From Flectonema sp. DT1601 (taxonomy: Eukaryota; Euglenozoa; Diplonemea; Diplonemida; Diplonemidae), in the NCBI GenBank assembly GCA_964019425.1, contig OZ025802.1, forward strand, positions 248,001 through 312,000: 64,000 nt of DNA, in the 5' to 3' direction. The translations under genes and the position numbers were made by a program. The notes under the pieces were generated by a model. That model was not told the origin of the DNA. It did no database searches and saw only the letters and a program-made list of their open reading frames with translations. Positions 30,791-41,970 of the stretch are shown here, piece by piece; the first letter of the stretch is position 1, and every line of letters starts with the position of its first letter.

Positions 30791-32995
30791 TCATTCCTTG
30801 GGTGCGGTTTCGAATGAAGGGATGAGGGGAACGTTTGGGGGTGCTGTTGGCTTGCGATTCTTCTCTTTCTTGACTCTGTAAATCCTTACTATCCAATGCT
30901 CAGTAGTGAATGCTTCGTCAATGTAGTTTAGCTCGAATTTCTTACGACCGATTTCGTAGTTGCGGACGCGGTCATAACCTGAAGGAGCTCCACCTTCACT
31001 GTCTTCACCAAATCGGTAGTAACACATTTTATACATCAGAGAATCAAGCATAGCTGCTCCAGCTGATGGTCCCATTGTGTAGTCACGTCCTCCTGCTGCG
31101 AGATAATCAGATTCGCGGATGTCGTTGTCGAGGGTTCCTCCGATTCGAACCATCCAAAGAAACTTGTTAATATCATCACTGCTGTACCCGGCCATTCCTC
31201 CGAAGATTACGAGAGCGAATTCAACATCCATCTTCTTCATTATTTGATAAGATACGTCTTCTTTTGATGCCATCGCCTTTCCAACAGTTGCAATGTGTGT
31301 ATTATTCCACGTGTTGTTATCAACAAGAACAGTTCTGTTCGACATACCGGTAATTTGGTATCCATAGTCCCACCACGACATGATCTTAGCATCTCTTTCA
31401 GTGTTTACTCTGAGCCATTGGTAGGCTTCTCTGAAGTCATCGAATATAATCCGTTCACCGTTGTGACCTCTCGCTGCTAAGATGATACTTGGACTGCTGT
31501 AGGCCTCTGATGCAGCCCATGTGCAGTGCATAACGTATGTTAAAATAGTCCAAATTAATCCAACCAAAATAGCCCATTGAAATCCAGTACTGATCCTCTC
31601 ATTGGAAGCTGTTTTGTCAGCCTGAGCAGCTTTTCCTTTCTTTTGTTGTTTTGTTTCACGTTTTGTGTCGGATGAGTCTTTTTCCTTAGTGAGTGACTTT
31701 AAGAATCCGACAAGCAGTTCTGAAGTAGCAATAGCTCCGAGAATACAAGCAGCAGGTGCTAATACGAGCATCAGTCTCACCATAACACCACTGAAGTAGA
31801 CTGTCGACATTCCATAAACAGTAATAAAGATGGTGCCTTCATTTGGTCTGTTCATGCAGAACCAAACACCAACAGGAATGAGATAAGCCAACATGTGAAA
31901 ATCAAAAAAGTACGATGACCATGCAGTTGGTTGATGCTCTGATACAGATGCAATGATTGGAATATGAATCTTTGCGTATGTAGGATCTAAAAGTGTCCAG
32001 AATCGACCAGTCCAAGGAGCGATATAACCAGTTGCCGATCCGATAACAGCTGCGGCAACACCTAATGTTCCGAATCCAATTAATAACATACTCAGAAGTT
32101 CCTTAAACATCGCTGGCTCTAAATGATTCTTAATAAAGTTAACAAACCCATACGCCTGCAAGAAGAAGAATGTTCCTGCTGCTGCCATATGTTCTCCAGT
32201 TTGAACTGCCTGAAATCCAACAAAATGAATTTGCATACAGATTAAGGTTGCTAAGACGTACCATGAGCAGTATGCGACGTGTAGTTTTAGACTGTACCTT
32301 CCAACAAAGATCATGACGAGAGTGTACAATGGGAGTAAGTTGATAATAAAAATATAACCACCCCATGCGTTAACCATGTAGTAGTAAGTCAGGACGGAGA
32401 TGAAAACCCATTTCATGGAACCAGTTTTAACTGACTTAACGAAGGTAGCGAAGACGGCTACCAAAGCAAAAATCGCAATTCCCTCATTGTCGTACGATCC
32501 GGCTACTGAACGTGAGATGTAAGATGGAACAATTGCGATGAAGAATGCAGCTAACAAACCGGCTCTCTCATTCCATATTTCCTTAGTGAACCAGTAAGTG
32601 ATTAAAGATGTGTTTCCAGCAAAGATTGGTGCTAAGAACACACAAATCAATCTGGTTTCGACATTGAAATTAACAAAAGCGAGGACCCTTGAAAATATCA
32701 TTGAAGTCACCATGAGACCAGGATAGATCGTACCTCCGACAATTCTTCCAAGTGGATACCATACGTCAACATCAAACCAATTGTAGAAATCGTATATTCC
32801 GTTTTCTACTAAATAGTCGGATGTTCTATAATTAAACCATGGATCAAATTCGTGGATAATAGCTTCGAATCTCAACACTGAAAACAATCTGACGACAACT
32901 GCTACGAAGAATATCACTCCCAAAGTGATGATTCGCCACATTGCTTGCCGCTCTTCCTCATGCTGAGCGGCGGCATCCGCATCATAATAACCCAT
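30791..32995 (-). CDS. STT3: STT3 catalytic subunit of oligosaccharyltransferase
   Basis: A 734-residue multi-pass ER membrane protein that transfers the lipid-linked glycan to Asn in N-x-S/T sequons. The first luminal loop has the DPWFNYR motif (residues 54-60) with the metal-binding Asp. Further on are YDFYNWFD and WYPLGRIVGGTIYPGLM, then about a dozen membrane segments. The soluble C-terminal domain begins near 530 and carries the signature WWDYGYQ, followed by NRTVLVDNNTWNNTHIATVG. A DxxK-like segment is plausible around KKMDVEFALVIFGG. Length and motif order are normal. A Lys-rich cytosolic insert lies near 430-460. The acceptor-like ACACAACTCAG is 15 nt before the ATG. Confidence 0.97.
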   Translation of the reverse strand: MGYYDADAAAQHEEERQAMWRIITLGVIFFVAVVVRLFSVLRFEAIIHEFDPWFNYRTSDYLVENGIYDFYNWFDVDVWYPLGRIVGGTIYPGLMVTSMIFSRVLAFVNFNVETRLICVFLAPIFAGNTSLITYWFTKEIWNERAGLLAAFFIAIVPSYISRSVAGSYDNEGIAIFALVAVFATFVKSVKTGSMKWVFISVLTYYYMVNAWGGYIFIINLLPLYTLVMIFVGRYSLKLHVAYCSWYVLATLICMQIHFVGFQAVQTGEHMAAAGTFFFLQAYGFVNFIKNHLEPAMFKELLSMLLIGFGTLGVAAAVIGSATGYIAPWTGRFWTLLDPTYAKIHIPIIASVSEHQPTAWSSYFFDFHMLAYLIPVGVWFCMNRPNEGTIFITVYGMSTVYFSGVMVRLMLVLAPAACILGAIATSELLVGFLKSLTKEKDSSDTKRETKQQKKGKAAQADKTASNERISTGFQWAILVGLIWTILTYVMHCTWAASEAYSSPSIILAARGHNGERIIFDDFREAYQWLRVNTERDAKIMSWWDYGYQITGMSNRTVLVDNNTWNNTHIATVGKAMASKEDVSYQIMKKMDVEFALVIFGGMAGYSSDDINKFLWMVRIGGTLDNDIRESDYLAAGGRDYTMGPSAGAAMLDSLMYKMCYYRFGEDSEGGAPSGYDRVRNYEIGRKKFELNYIDEAFTTEHWIVRIYRVKKEKNRKPTAPPNVPLIPSFETAPKE

Positions 32996-33303
32996 TATCG
33001 TGAATCAGAACTGAGTTGTGTTGTTAAATAGAAATTTTAAAAAAAAATCATATATTTTTTTCAGAACAGAAGACATAATGGGAAGGTACAGGAATATAAA
33101 AGAGAAAAAAAAAGGGAAAAAACAATTTAATTACTTTTTTATTCTGGGCTGAAGAAAAAAAAATAAAAAAATATAATGCTCAAAAACCACAACAACTTGG
33201 AAACTGTTGTTGTTGTGAACTTCAGAGGTAGTTCCCTTCAAGGAAAAAAAAAAAAATCATTATTATTATTATTATTATTATTTTTGAAGAACAGGGTGAT
33301 TCA
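32996..33303. other. Intergenic spacer with ATT microsatellite
   Basis: Holds the STT3 leader, an (ATT)n tract at about 33258-33282 and short A runs. No gene. Confidence 0.6.
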
Positions 33304-34869
33304 CTACCGAGGTTTTTGAGTCCAGCGCAAAGGCGCTTCTCCAACCCACGGACCTGGAACTCCTTTTGTTTGTCTCGACGACGAAGCAGATCTGGCAGAT
33401 GATCGCTGAGGACGAATTGCGTCTCCAGCAAGCGGCTCTGCAGTGAAAGACTTTTGATTATTTCGAATTGACGATGGAGTTGGTTTATTGTGACCATGAC
33501 TGCTATGTGTTGATGATGCTAAACTAACATTTGGGGTGAACAGTCCCAGCTGTGAGTGAACAGTTTGTCTCTTGCTGTACGACTCGTTTAATGAACGCTG
33601 CCAGTTTTGACCTGATATAACAATCTTTTTAGGATTCTTTGCAAATGTCATTGTTGGTTTAGCTTTAATCCAAGCCTCACAGTCAATTGTTTGTTTTCTT
33701 GCTCGCATCCCAATTTCTGATATGGAAGCTTCGTCTTCATTGTCAACAATAAAAGAAGAATATTGTTCACCATCCTCTCTCCTTTTCAACGCGTTTAATA
33801 AAGTTAAATCATCTATTCTGCTTAGAGGTACTGATAGAGGTGGCGGTGTTGGTGATTCTTTTTCTTCTTGTTGAATTTGATCATCGACGTTGAATAGTTC
33901 TTCACCTCCATCATCGTCTTCAAGGATATAGTTTACAGGAGAATTGTTATTCCCGTTTTGCTCGATTAATGTCACGTCGTCTTCGTCTGCGAAACTAACA
34001 CTGTGAGTGTAAGAACTGTCTTTAGGAATTGCCTGACTGACGTATCTATCAACTTTCGGTGATGGAATTAGTTCTCTGTTGCGACTCAGTTGGCTTAGTA
34101 ATTCGTCTCTGTGTGCGTCATATCTTGGAGTTTGTTTGTGTTTTAGTTGATCTTCTCGTTTTTGCATTTTATAAAGTTGAGAATAAGTAACATTTCCCTC
34201 TCCCGGATAGACGTTGTAGTGAGAATGAGTTGGAATAGCTGAAGGTGGATCGCTGTAAAGATCATCATTGATAGGTTTCGTTGACGTCAATCTGGGAGGA
34301 CTTCTGTGTCGTTTAGGACTACCGTCATCCCATTCTTTTTTTTGTTGTGGTCGTTGTGGAGATGTTCTTATGGGACTGATATTTTGAGGTTGAGGTTGAG
34401 GTTGAGGTTGAGGTTGCTGTTGTGGTTGACGTCTCCAAGACCTGACTTCATTTCTCTGTGGTCTTTTTGAAATCACCTGAGCAGGTCTGACCAAACCAAT
34501 ATCATTCCACTCCTCACTAGCATTTGGTGACTTCTTTCCGAGAGATGCGACAGCTTCGACAAATCTCTTCTCAGCTTCGTTAACCGACGCATCTGGTTCC
34601 CACCAATTTGCTGGTGATACCGCAATACTACTTTGATTGCTTTGGGTTAATTTTATAGTTTTTTTTCTATCACCTCTGTAGTGAGGATGCTCCATGAGTG
34701 TTTCGTCTTCTACCTCTTGCCATAAGTTGTTTGGTGTTCCATTTGGTGTTACAAATGATGAAATTACATTGGCGAGTCGATCTTTTTCCTTCGGTGGTTC
34801 GTAAGAATAACAACCGTCTAGGTATTCTTTTAGTGACTTTTGGTAAGCCAAGCGACCTCCTCCAGACAT
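33304..34869 (-). CDS. Unrecognised Pro/Gln/Ser-rich, mostly disordered protein
   Basis: A 521-residue protein, taking the ATG at 34869 as start. A strong acceptor (CTTCAATTTTTCGTTCAG) ends 6 nt before it, and the frame upstream has only a GTG. The N-terminus (SGGGRLAYQKSLKEYLDGC) may form one helix. Most of the rest is polar and low-complexity, including a (PQ)n stretch near 150-165 and acidic patches near 300-340. Short blocks such as WQRSLNESYSKRQTVHSQLGLFTPNVSL and the C-terminal PGPWVGEAPLRWTQKP look like linear motifs. I recognise no domain. The P/W-rich tail resembles that of the disordered protein at 62844-63821, which may indicate similar cytoskeletal partners. Confidence 0.65.
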   Translation of the reverse strand: MSGGGRLAYQKSLKEYLDGCYSYEPPKEKDRLANVISSFVTPNGTPNNLWQEVEDETLMEHPHYRGDRKKTIKLTQSNQSSIAVSPANWWEPDASVNEAEKRFVEAVASLGKKSPNASEEWNDIGLVRPAQVISKRPQRNEVRSWRRQPQQQPQPQPQPQPQNISPIRTSPQRPQQKKEWDDGSPKRHRSPPRLTSTKPINDDLYSDPPSAIPTHSHYNVYPGEGNVTYSQLYKMQKREDQLKHKQTPRYDAHRDELLSQLSRNRELIPSPKVDRYVSQAIPKDSSYTHSVSFADEDDVTLIEQNGNNNSPVNYILEDDDGGEELFNVDDQIQQEEKESPTPPPLSVPLSRIDDLTLLNALKRREDGEQYSSFIVDNEDEASISEIGMRARKQTIDCEAWIKAKPTMTFAKNPKKIVISGQNWQRSLNESYSKRQTVHSQLGLFTPNVSLASSTHSSHGHNKPTPSSIRNNQKSFTAEPLAGDAIRPQRSSARSASSSRQTKGVPGPWVGEAPLRWTQKPR

Positions 34870-35781
34870 GTCCACCTGAACGAAAAATTGAAGATGTTTA
34901 AAAACCTACTTATTTGATTATGGTTATGACTTGGAATCAAACTGTCAACTAATGTCGCGAAGTCATTTCTTACGTACTGATGAAAAATTTTATAAATTAG
35001 AATAAAAATTAAACATAAGACAATTAACAGTTAAGGGAGTTTTTAAAAAAAAAAAAGAAGAAAAAAAAAAGAAAAAAAAACTGCGATAGCGGGCAAGACC
35101 CGTGATGCTACTTTCCTTCGTTCTGATTTTGTTTTTTCTTGTTTTTTTTTTTAAAAAAAGAGTCGCCCCACGGTGTCTTGATTTCCCTTATTTTGCTGCA
35201 CACCTAATTCCTCATTCTCTTCTTTTTCTTTTTTTGGGTTTCAAATTTTCAGCGAAAAAAAGCAACAAATATTCCTTGAGTGTTCAACAAATAATACACA
35301 AGACAGCGAGAATCATAACTCTCTTTTAAAAAAAAAAAGGTTTTTTCTTTTTTTTTTTTTTTTTAAAGATAAGTACTACAATAAGGAAGACGAATAGAAT
35401 CCCCTAAACAGTACAACGATGCACCAACAGAATCGTTAAGATTTCTTTTTTTTTTTTTGATGCCAAAAAAAAAAAATTCGGTGTCTTGGGTTGGGTTACT
35501 TATTCAGTTACCGGTGTTCGATCACGGGTGGGGTTCAACGAAATATAAGTCGTCAGGAAAGATGTTCTGCTTTTTTTTTTTTTTTTTTTTTTTTTCATTC
35601 TTTTTCCATACTAATTTTTTTTTTCGCAAGAACACATCTGTGTTGTACCTCCAGGGTGGGTTTCCACCTCAGTAGGTTTAAAAGATGTCTACTAAGCAAA
35701 ATTAGGATAATGGAAAAAAGACTTCTGTGTAAGGTTTGCATCTGTGTGAGATTATTGCGCACAACAAACGCATCGAACAAA

Positions 35782-35815
<34 letters not shown>

Positions 35816-36360
35816 AGAGAGAGGAAGAGAAGAAAATAAAGTTCAAGAAATATAAATAAGTCCCGCGAGAGCCTCGCAGTTTTATTTAAAAATATTTGTG
35901 TGTGTGTTTTTTTTTTTTATTTCATTTTAAGCAACCACCGAGCCTAGCCCGCCATCTAAATGAGGAAACATCAGAGAAGCGAAGGGGCGAAAAAGGATGG
36001 CTCATAATGTACGGTATCTGACATAACGGGAACACAAAAATTAGGGTTGAATGCTTGGGGGAAAGAAGAAAAAAATGAGGAGAAATCATAGCTGCGTTGC
36101 TTGTTTTATAGAAATCGGAAAAAAGAATTTTTTTTCAAAGTCAAAAAAAGCACATTAACTTCAGGATATACCCGCGTGATGTCAATCAATACCAAACGAG
36201 CAGAGGATCCCTCAGGGTGCTAATTACCCACTTACCAGCAACAGAGGACACAGCTTGATATAAAAAAAAAAAAAATAATAATAATAAACAAAAATTCGGC
36301 TTTAACATTAAAACTATACAAAAAATTCGTAATATAACACTGTGATGTTTTTTTGTTGTA

Positions 36361-36416
36361 CATGAAAAACAGTGAACCGGAGAAAGGTAAAGGAGGTTCA
36401 CGTTTGCTGCTAACAT

Positions 36417-36420
<4 letters not shown>
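36361..36420 (-). repeat. Diverged R2 repeat, copy 4
   Basis: On the plus strand CATGAAAAACAGTGAACCGG...AAAGGAGGTTCACG...GCTGCTAACATTCTT parallels the R2 copy at 46991 (CATGAAACCGTGAACCGAC...AAAGGAGGTTTACATGTGCTGCCAACATTCTT), with a deletion in the middle. The remainder is replaced by a T run. Confidence 0.45.
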
Positions 36421-36449
<29 letters not shown>

Positions 36450-37400
36450 CCTCGAAGTCAGGGAAGTCAAAGCCCACGAAATATCAGTTACCCCGTTTTA
36501 GCTCTTACTTGTTAAGCGCAATTAAAAAAAAAAAAAAAAAAAATTAAAAAAAGAAAAATAGAACTAACGTTTAGTTGCTCACTACGAATCTTAAGGAAAT
36601 TTAATTTAAGAAAAATGAAAAATAAAACATAACGATTCAGTCAACTCAACCCAGATATTTGAAAATACCTAAAGCACTTCCAAATATATCAGGCAAGTTG
36701 CTTCCTCAATTTGAATGTCACGGTAACATAGATAAACATCTGAAATACAACGAAACTCTTTTCTGCAAAAAAAAAAAAAAAAAAAAAAAGAAAACCTATT
36801 TTACGCCATGTGAAGAAACCACAACAACAATCGACATGTGGATTAGGTGGCAGCAAAATAATTTTTTTGTTTTTTTTCTTTTTTTGGTTTTTTTTTTTAC
36901 AAATGTATGTTAGTTTCGAACATATCAGAAAAGGCCAAAAGAAATAAAGAATTTTTTTTTTTGAAAAAATTTCAAAAAAAAAAAAAAAAAAACAGGAAAA
37001 ACAGGAAAATAAATGAATACAAAAATCGAGTCTTTTCTTTAACTATTCTGACAGGATAGGGCATATGAACAGAAAAATGTATTTTTTTTACAAGAAGAGC
37101 CTACTATGTAACAAAATAAATTCCCGATGACATTATATTGAAGAACAATGTCTTAATGAAAGCTAACTTTTAATATACAAAAGAAACGGAAAAAAAAAAA
37201 AACATTTTGCCCTAGGACACCGTGAGATAAATAAAAAATAACTATGATTTTAGTACCTGGGCGGTAAGCAAGAACAAAAAAAAAAAAAAAAAAAAAATGA
37301 TGATGATAAAATAAATAAACAACCAAGGAATGCCATCTCGACATTAAATAGGAGCCATCAAGATAATCTTTCAGAGGTTGGAATTGCGAAAAAAGACGGG

Positions 37401-37431
<31 letters not shown>

Positions 37432-39095
37432 AATACTATCGATAATGTAAAATTATTACTTTAACTTATAAAGGTTATCTTATAAAGAAGGGGAAGGGAT
37501 TTCAAAAAAAAAAAAAAAAAAACATAGCAATGATCTAGAAACAAAAAGTGAAGGGAAGAGGAGGAGGAAAAAACATTATTTTAAAAAAAAATATTTAAAA
37601 GCCACGAGACCAAAACAATTGCTGATTTCGATAACACTGCTCTGAAAATGTCACGCGTTGCGTGCATTAACTTAGAATAAGCAGCATCAATATCTGCATG
37701 AAAGGACACGCCTATCAATCAAAGATCTCGTGACACGGTTAAAAACATTTTTTTTATTAGCAAGCAAGTACGTATTTTCTTCTGTCTTGATGCTGCTTTT
37801 TTTTTTTTTTTTTTTTTTTTTTTGCATTCGCCCGTTTTTGACTTCGGTTTTTTTGTCTATCCCGATGGTATTAGGTTCTTTTTTTTTCCGTTTGGGAAAA
37901 GGAAAAAAAAAAAAAAAAAAAAAAAAAAAATTAAAATTAGAATTTAAATTAAAAAAAAAAAAAAAAAAAAAATTAGCAAATATAATAAATTCACAATACT
38001 TTATGTGACTTATTTTTTTTTTTTTTTGTTCTTTTTCCCAACCAAGAGTGATAATTTTCCTATCAATCCTCATCCCCCGTACCAAGACACTAGAATATAA
38101 CTCTTCAGTGATTTCCCCCCAAGGTAATAGTTTCAAAGGCGTTTCTATTAATAAGCACCAGGTGGATACAATCAGATTAGTGCTGAAAGACTGCAACATT
38201 ACTTCGGGGTTAAAAGGAAATATTTTTTTTTCAGGTACGTAAAAAAAAGAGACTCTTGGTTTTAAGCTCGATATCAGTCATGGCGCACAGATGAATAGAG
38301 GCCAAGGCTGATTGAACTTTAATACACATCATTACAACTTTAGAAGAAAAAAAAAAGAAGGAAAAAAAAGTATAACGTATGCGTGGTAATAGGTTTCTTT
38401 TTTTTTTTTTTTTTTTGTTGTTGTTTCTTCTTGAGGGAAAAAAGATATAAAAAGTCGTAATTCAAAGTACCAAATCTCTCTCCTTAATTTTTTTTAGTAT
38501 TTAAAAAACTACCAGTTATATGCTTCTTCATGCTTTCTGAAGAGAACAACAAATAATAGGAAATAAAAAATAAATAAATAGAGTGACAACTCTACCAGCC
38601 ATTACTATCTTTTTTTGGGGGGTCCGCGGAATGAAACTCCTCACTGATTGCCAGACATGTCAAAACTAAATAGTAACAACTGGAGGTTTTAAAGAAAAAA
38701 AGGGAAAACCTTCCTCCAAAACAGTTTGCGAAATCGCCAACTCTCAACAAAAAAAAAACTTGCGACCTAATGGATAGCCGCATAACAAAGACTTCTGAGT
38801 CACGAAACCTAATCGATGACGAGGATCATTAAACTACATTTTCACAGGGCAGGCTTTTACTAACCTGAGAATTTCTGTTCTCAATACCTGACAAGAATTA
38901 CCTAATTTTGAATGCTGTTCGAAGTCCTTGTGAATTTTGGTTGGGGTTCTTAGTCTCACTAGTGAACTTTCACAGTAACATTTTTGACTGATTGCTCACG
39001 GGAGGGGTTTCGGTGATTTATTGCAACGGACTAGTGATCAAACCGCCCTTTGACACTATTTTGGGTCACATTTTCCATCAGTACAAGGGAAAAAA

Positions 39096-39175
39096 TGGTG
39101 TCACGGGGTTTGAACCCGCGACCCCCGGGTCACTATTCAGCGGTCATACCAGTAGTAAAAGAACTTTGGTCATAG
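39096..39175 (-). other. Stand-alone tRNA-like block
   Basis: Read on the minus strand it contains an A-box-like TATGACCAAAG, then GACCCGGGGGTCGCGGGTTC, the T arm and GTGACACCA followed by a short T run that could terminate Pol III. The 3' half matches the tRNA-like block of the TIR element at 60105-60181 (GGTC(T/G)CGGGTTC(G/A)AACCCCGTGACACC). The 5' acceptor strand that would pair with TGACACC is not found, so I do not call a functional tRNA. It is either a tRNA-derived SINE head or a tRNA relic. Confidence 0.5.
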
Positions 39176-39404
39176 TGGAGGGTAACTTGATGGGGGGTGG
39201 TTAAATATTTTTGTGATGAGTTGGCGATTTCGAACTATTGCTTATGGAATTAGGGAGTTTTCCCAAAAAAAAAAAAAAAATAAAAATAAAATAAAAAAAT
39301 GAAGGAATAAATTGAATGAGACGTTGATCAAAATAAAAATGACAACGAAATTTGGGCAATAAAAGCACAATTGTATGAAAAAAAAAAAAAAAAATGAAAA
39401 AAAA

Positions 39405-39634
39405 AAACCATTCAGATAAGCCTTTACGCAGCTTTTTTTTTTTTTTGATCGCAGACATCACTGTGTATGTAGCTCAGACAAGTCTGATAACTACTGCCTG
39501 GAACGAATCTGTAAAGAGATTTGTCCTCGATGGTTCTAATACACTGGCACAAGGCCGGAGTGTGAATGAGACCAACAGTCTTCAGAGCCACAGGGAAATA
39601 GATACCATAACGGCTCTTAATCCGAATGGTTACT
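39405..39634. repeat. MITE-like repeat, family R3 copy D
   Basis: Begins AAACCATTCAGATAAGCC and ends GGCTCTTAATCCGAATGGTTAC, which are inverted and match the other R3 ends. The interior is different from copy A, so only the ends are shared, as is common when non-autonomous elements share a mobiliser. A runs flank both sides. Confidence 0.6.
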
Positions 39635-39643
39635 TCGTCAGTA

Positions 39644-39677
<34 letters not shown>

Positions 39678-39924
39678 GGGAGGGTCGGGGGGAAAAAAAA
39701 AATACTGGATAATAAATTAGACTATAAAAAATAACAAAATAAAGAAACATAACAAAAAAAACATATAAAAAAAGATCTGCCAACCAGTTACTAAGCATGG
39801 CCGTCTTTATAAAAACATTAAGAAATCTGCTGCATAATATTGTGCATCACTGACGCAGCAACACTATGAAGCATCGGGTAAAAACGCCATAGAGCTACAA
39901 AGCCCTATTTTGTTAGGATTCTTA

Positions 39925-39999
39925 TGGTATAGGCTTACTGTGACAGGGGCATCCTGAACACAGCGTAGTTTGCAACTGACTTGCAACTAGCCTATACCA
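39925..39999. repeat. Short inverted repeat
   Basis: A perfect 11-bp inverted pair, TGGTATAGGCT at 39925-39935 and AGCCTATACCA at 39989-39999, separated by 53 nt. It may be a hairpin RNA or a minimal element. Nothing else is known of it. Confidence 0.5.
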
Positions 40000-40139
40000 G
40001 TTTCGAAAAAAAAAAAAAAAACCGAAATGAGATAAATACGACAGCATCTGGTCATAGATGGGGCAATAAGCACCTGTCTACAACCATTAAGTGATGATAA
40101 ATAAAGATATTGATACTTTTTTTTTTTTTTTTTTTAAAA

Positions 40140-40190
40140 CGTCCTACGCTCACTAAAAGGAAAACTAAAATAACTGGCGTCAGCGGCAGC
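40140..40190. repeat. Short repeat family R5, copy 2
   Basis: Matches 21714-21770 across AAACTAAAA(T/G)AACTGG and TCAGCGGCAG, and also follows a long T run. Confidence 0.4.
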
Positions 40191-41243
40191 CGTACAATTG
40201 CAAAATAAAAATACCGCTTGGAGGCGACGTGAACATATTTGAGCACCTCCTGTCTATATTACCCAATAATAAATGTGTAAGCACATCATAAAATTAAAAT
40301 TTTGTCTAAAGGGAAACAATCAATCCGATTTGAAAGAAACTTCAAGGTAGGGGAACAGCCCTGTTTATAGTCATACGGTTGGGGGTAGTAAACGTTGTCA
40401 ATATGAAAAGCGAAAGAAAAGTTATCCAAAGCCAGCAAAAAATATTAGAAAATAATAGGTCATGCGTTTATACAAAGCCTAAAACTAATAAAGTAAAATT
40501 GTAACCTCGCGAATACGGTCAACAGTAAGAAAAAAAAAGAAAAAAAAACCAAGAAGATTTGCCACAACTTTCCCCCTTAACTTCTTATCTTCGCGACCTG
40601 CTGTCATAAACATAAAATAAAAATGCCTACCTTGGATTGGTTCAGAAAATAGTATCCTTTAAGAGCGACGGAAAAGTTTAAAAAAAAAAAAAAAGGAGTG
40701 AACAATAGAAGGAACCTCCTCCAGCATTCACTCACAGTATGTAAAGTTAAGATTTTTTTCACTGACCATCTCGTGGTCAGCAACTGTAGCAATCAAGTAT
40801 CCAATCAAAACTACGGACCTGTGTAACACCATAGACAGCCTTGCTTAATTAGAGAGGGAGAGGTCCGTGAAACATAAAGGGGGTAACTTGATGGGGTACA
40901 TTAAGCGGGTGAAAAGGTAGGAAGAAATAAAAAAAAAGATAACACTGAACTATAGTTTTTTTTGAGCAAGTTTCCAAAAACGCACAAACTACCCAATCGC
41001 CTTCATTTATTAATTATATTATTTTCTTTTGAGGCTAATCGCAAAGACACAACCAATAGTATAAATATTGTGTTTTGATGAATACCTTTTGAGGTACATC
41101 AATAAACACACTTCGCACATTTTGAAAACAACTGCCTTCCTTTTATGTAATTGTCCAGCAGATCTCAAGCACAAAAACAGATTCGCATCATAAGGAGGAT
41201 CACCACGAGTAGAATTTACCTTCCGAGTTTTCATTAAGAACTG

Positions 41244-41490
41244 CTTTTTTTCAAGATTGCCTTTTCGGCTGTCTAGAAAATCGCATTTTTGCTATGAGCG
41301 CTGTACTTTTGTTTGGCTTTGCAGACGAATCGTCAATCACTGATGTGAGTGCTTTTTTTTTCAAGATTGCCTTTTCGGCTGTCTAGAAAATCGCGCATTT
41401 TGCTATGAGCGCTGTACTTTGTTTGAACGATTCCATTACTTATGTAAATGCTCTTTCCGGATTGCCTTTTCGGCTGTCTAGAAAATTGCA
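41244..41490. repeat. Tandem repeat, three units of about 110 and 95 bp
   Basis: The motif GATTGCCTTTTCGGCTGTCTAGAAAAT occurs at about 41255, 41365 and 41460. The first two units also share GCTATGAGCGCTGTACTTT(T)GTTTG. No frame is conserved through it, so it is a short non-coding tandem array. Confidence 0.8.
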
Positions 41491-41581
41491 TCTTTTTTTT
41501 TTGTAAAGAGGTTTGCCTTAGTGGCTGCCAGAATAGAGTGAACTCTTAGTCTGCGTACATCGCTTTCTTAAAAACTGTAAA

Positions 41582-41615
<34 letters not shown>

Positions 41616-41970
41616 AGTAAATTCCCAACGTGAATGAATCTAAACAACAAAAAAAAAAAACTTGCTCAAAATAACCAACTAGTGTTCAGGTATCCGAAAA
41701 AAAAAAAAATTAAAAAATTAAAAACACAAGAAGCGCTGTCTGAAAACAGGCCATTTTTTTTTTTTTTTTTTTTTTTTTGTTGTGAAAAAAAAATAATAGG
41801 ATAAGTATGTGGTGTGAAAAAAAAAAGAAGAAAAAAAAAAAAAAAAGGGGGTAATTTGAAGAGTGGGTAGTAGGGAAAAATAATCGCTTGTCATCTATCT
41901 TTTTTTTTTTTTTACCTACGAGTTATGTATTAATTATAATTATAATCCTATGGAAGCGATCCTATTTTCC

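Larger units (their letters stand above)
34870..41970. other. 7.1-kb gene desert with repeats
   Basis: No convincing protein gene on either strand. Frames are dominated by poly-Lys and poly-Phe from A and T runs, such as A30 at 35783-35812 and long runs at 37800-37970. Recognisable contents are a diverged R2 copy (36361-36420), a tRNA-like block (39096-39175), an R3 copy (39405-39634), a small inverted repeat (39925-39999), a short R5 copy (40140-40190) and a tandem repeat (41244-41490), each listed separately. Confidence 0.6.

Noticed and set aside
37687-38199. 170-codon minus-strand frame
   Set aside because: Mostly poly-Phe, poly-Lys and poly-Asn from homopolymers, with no conserved-looking segment.
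38992-39204. Plus-strand frame containing VTGFEPATPGS
   Set aside because: This is the well-known false peptide obtained by translating the antisense of a tRNA T arm. The sequence is the tRNA-like block at 39096-39175.
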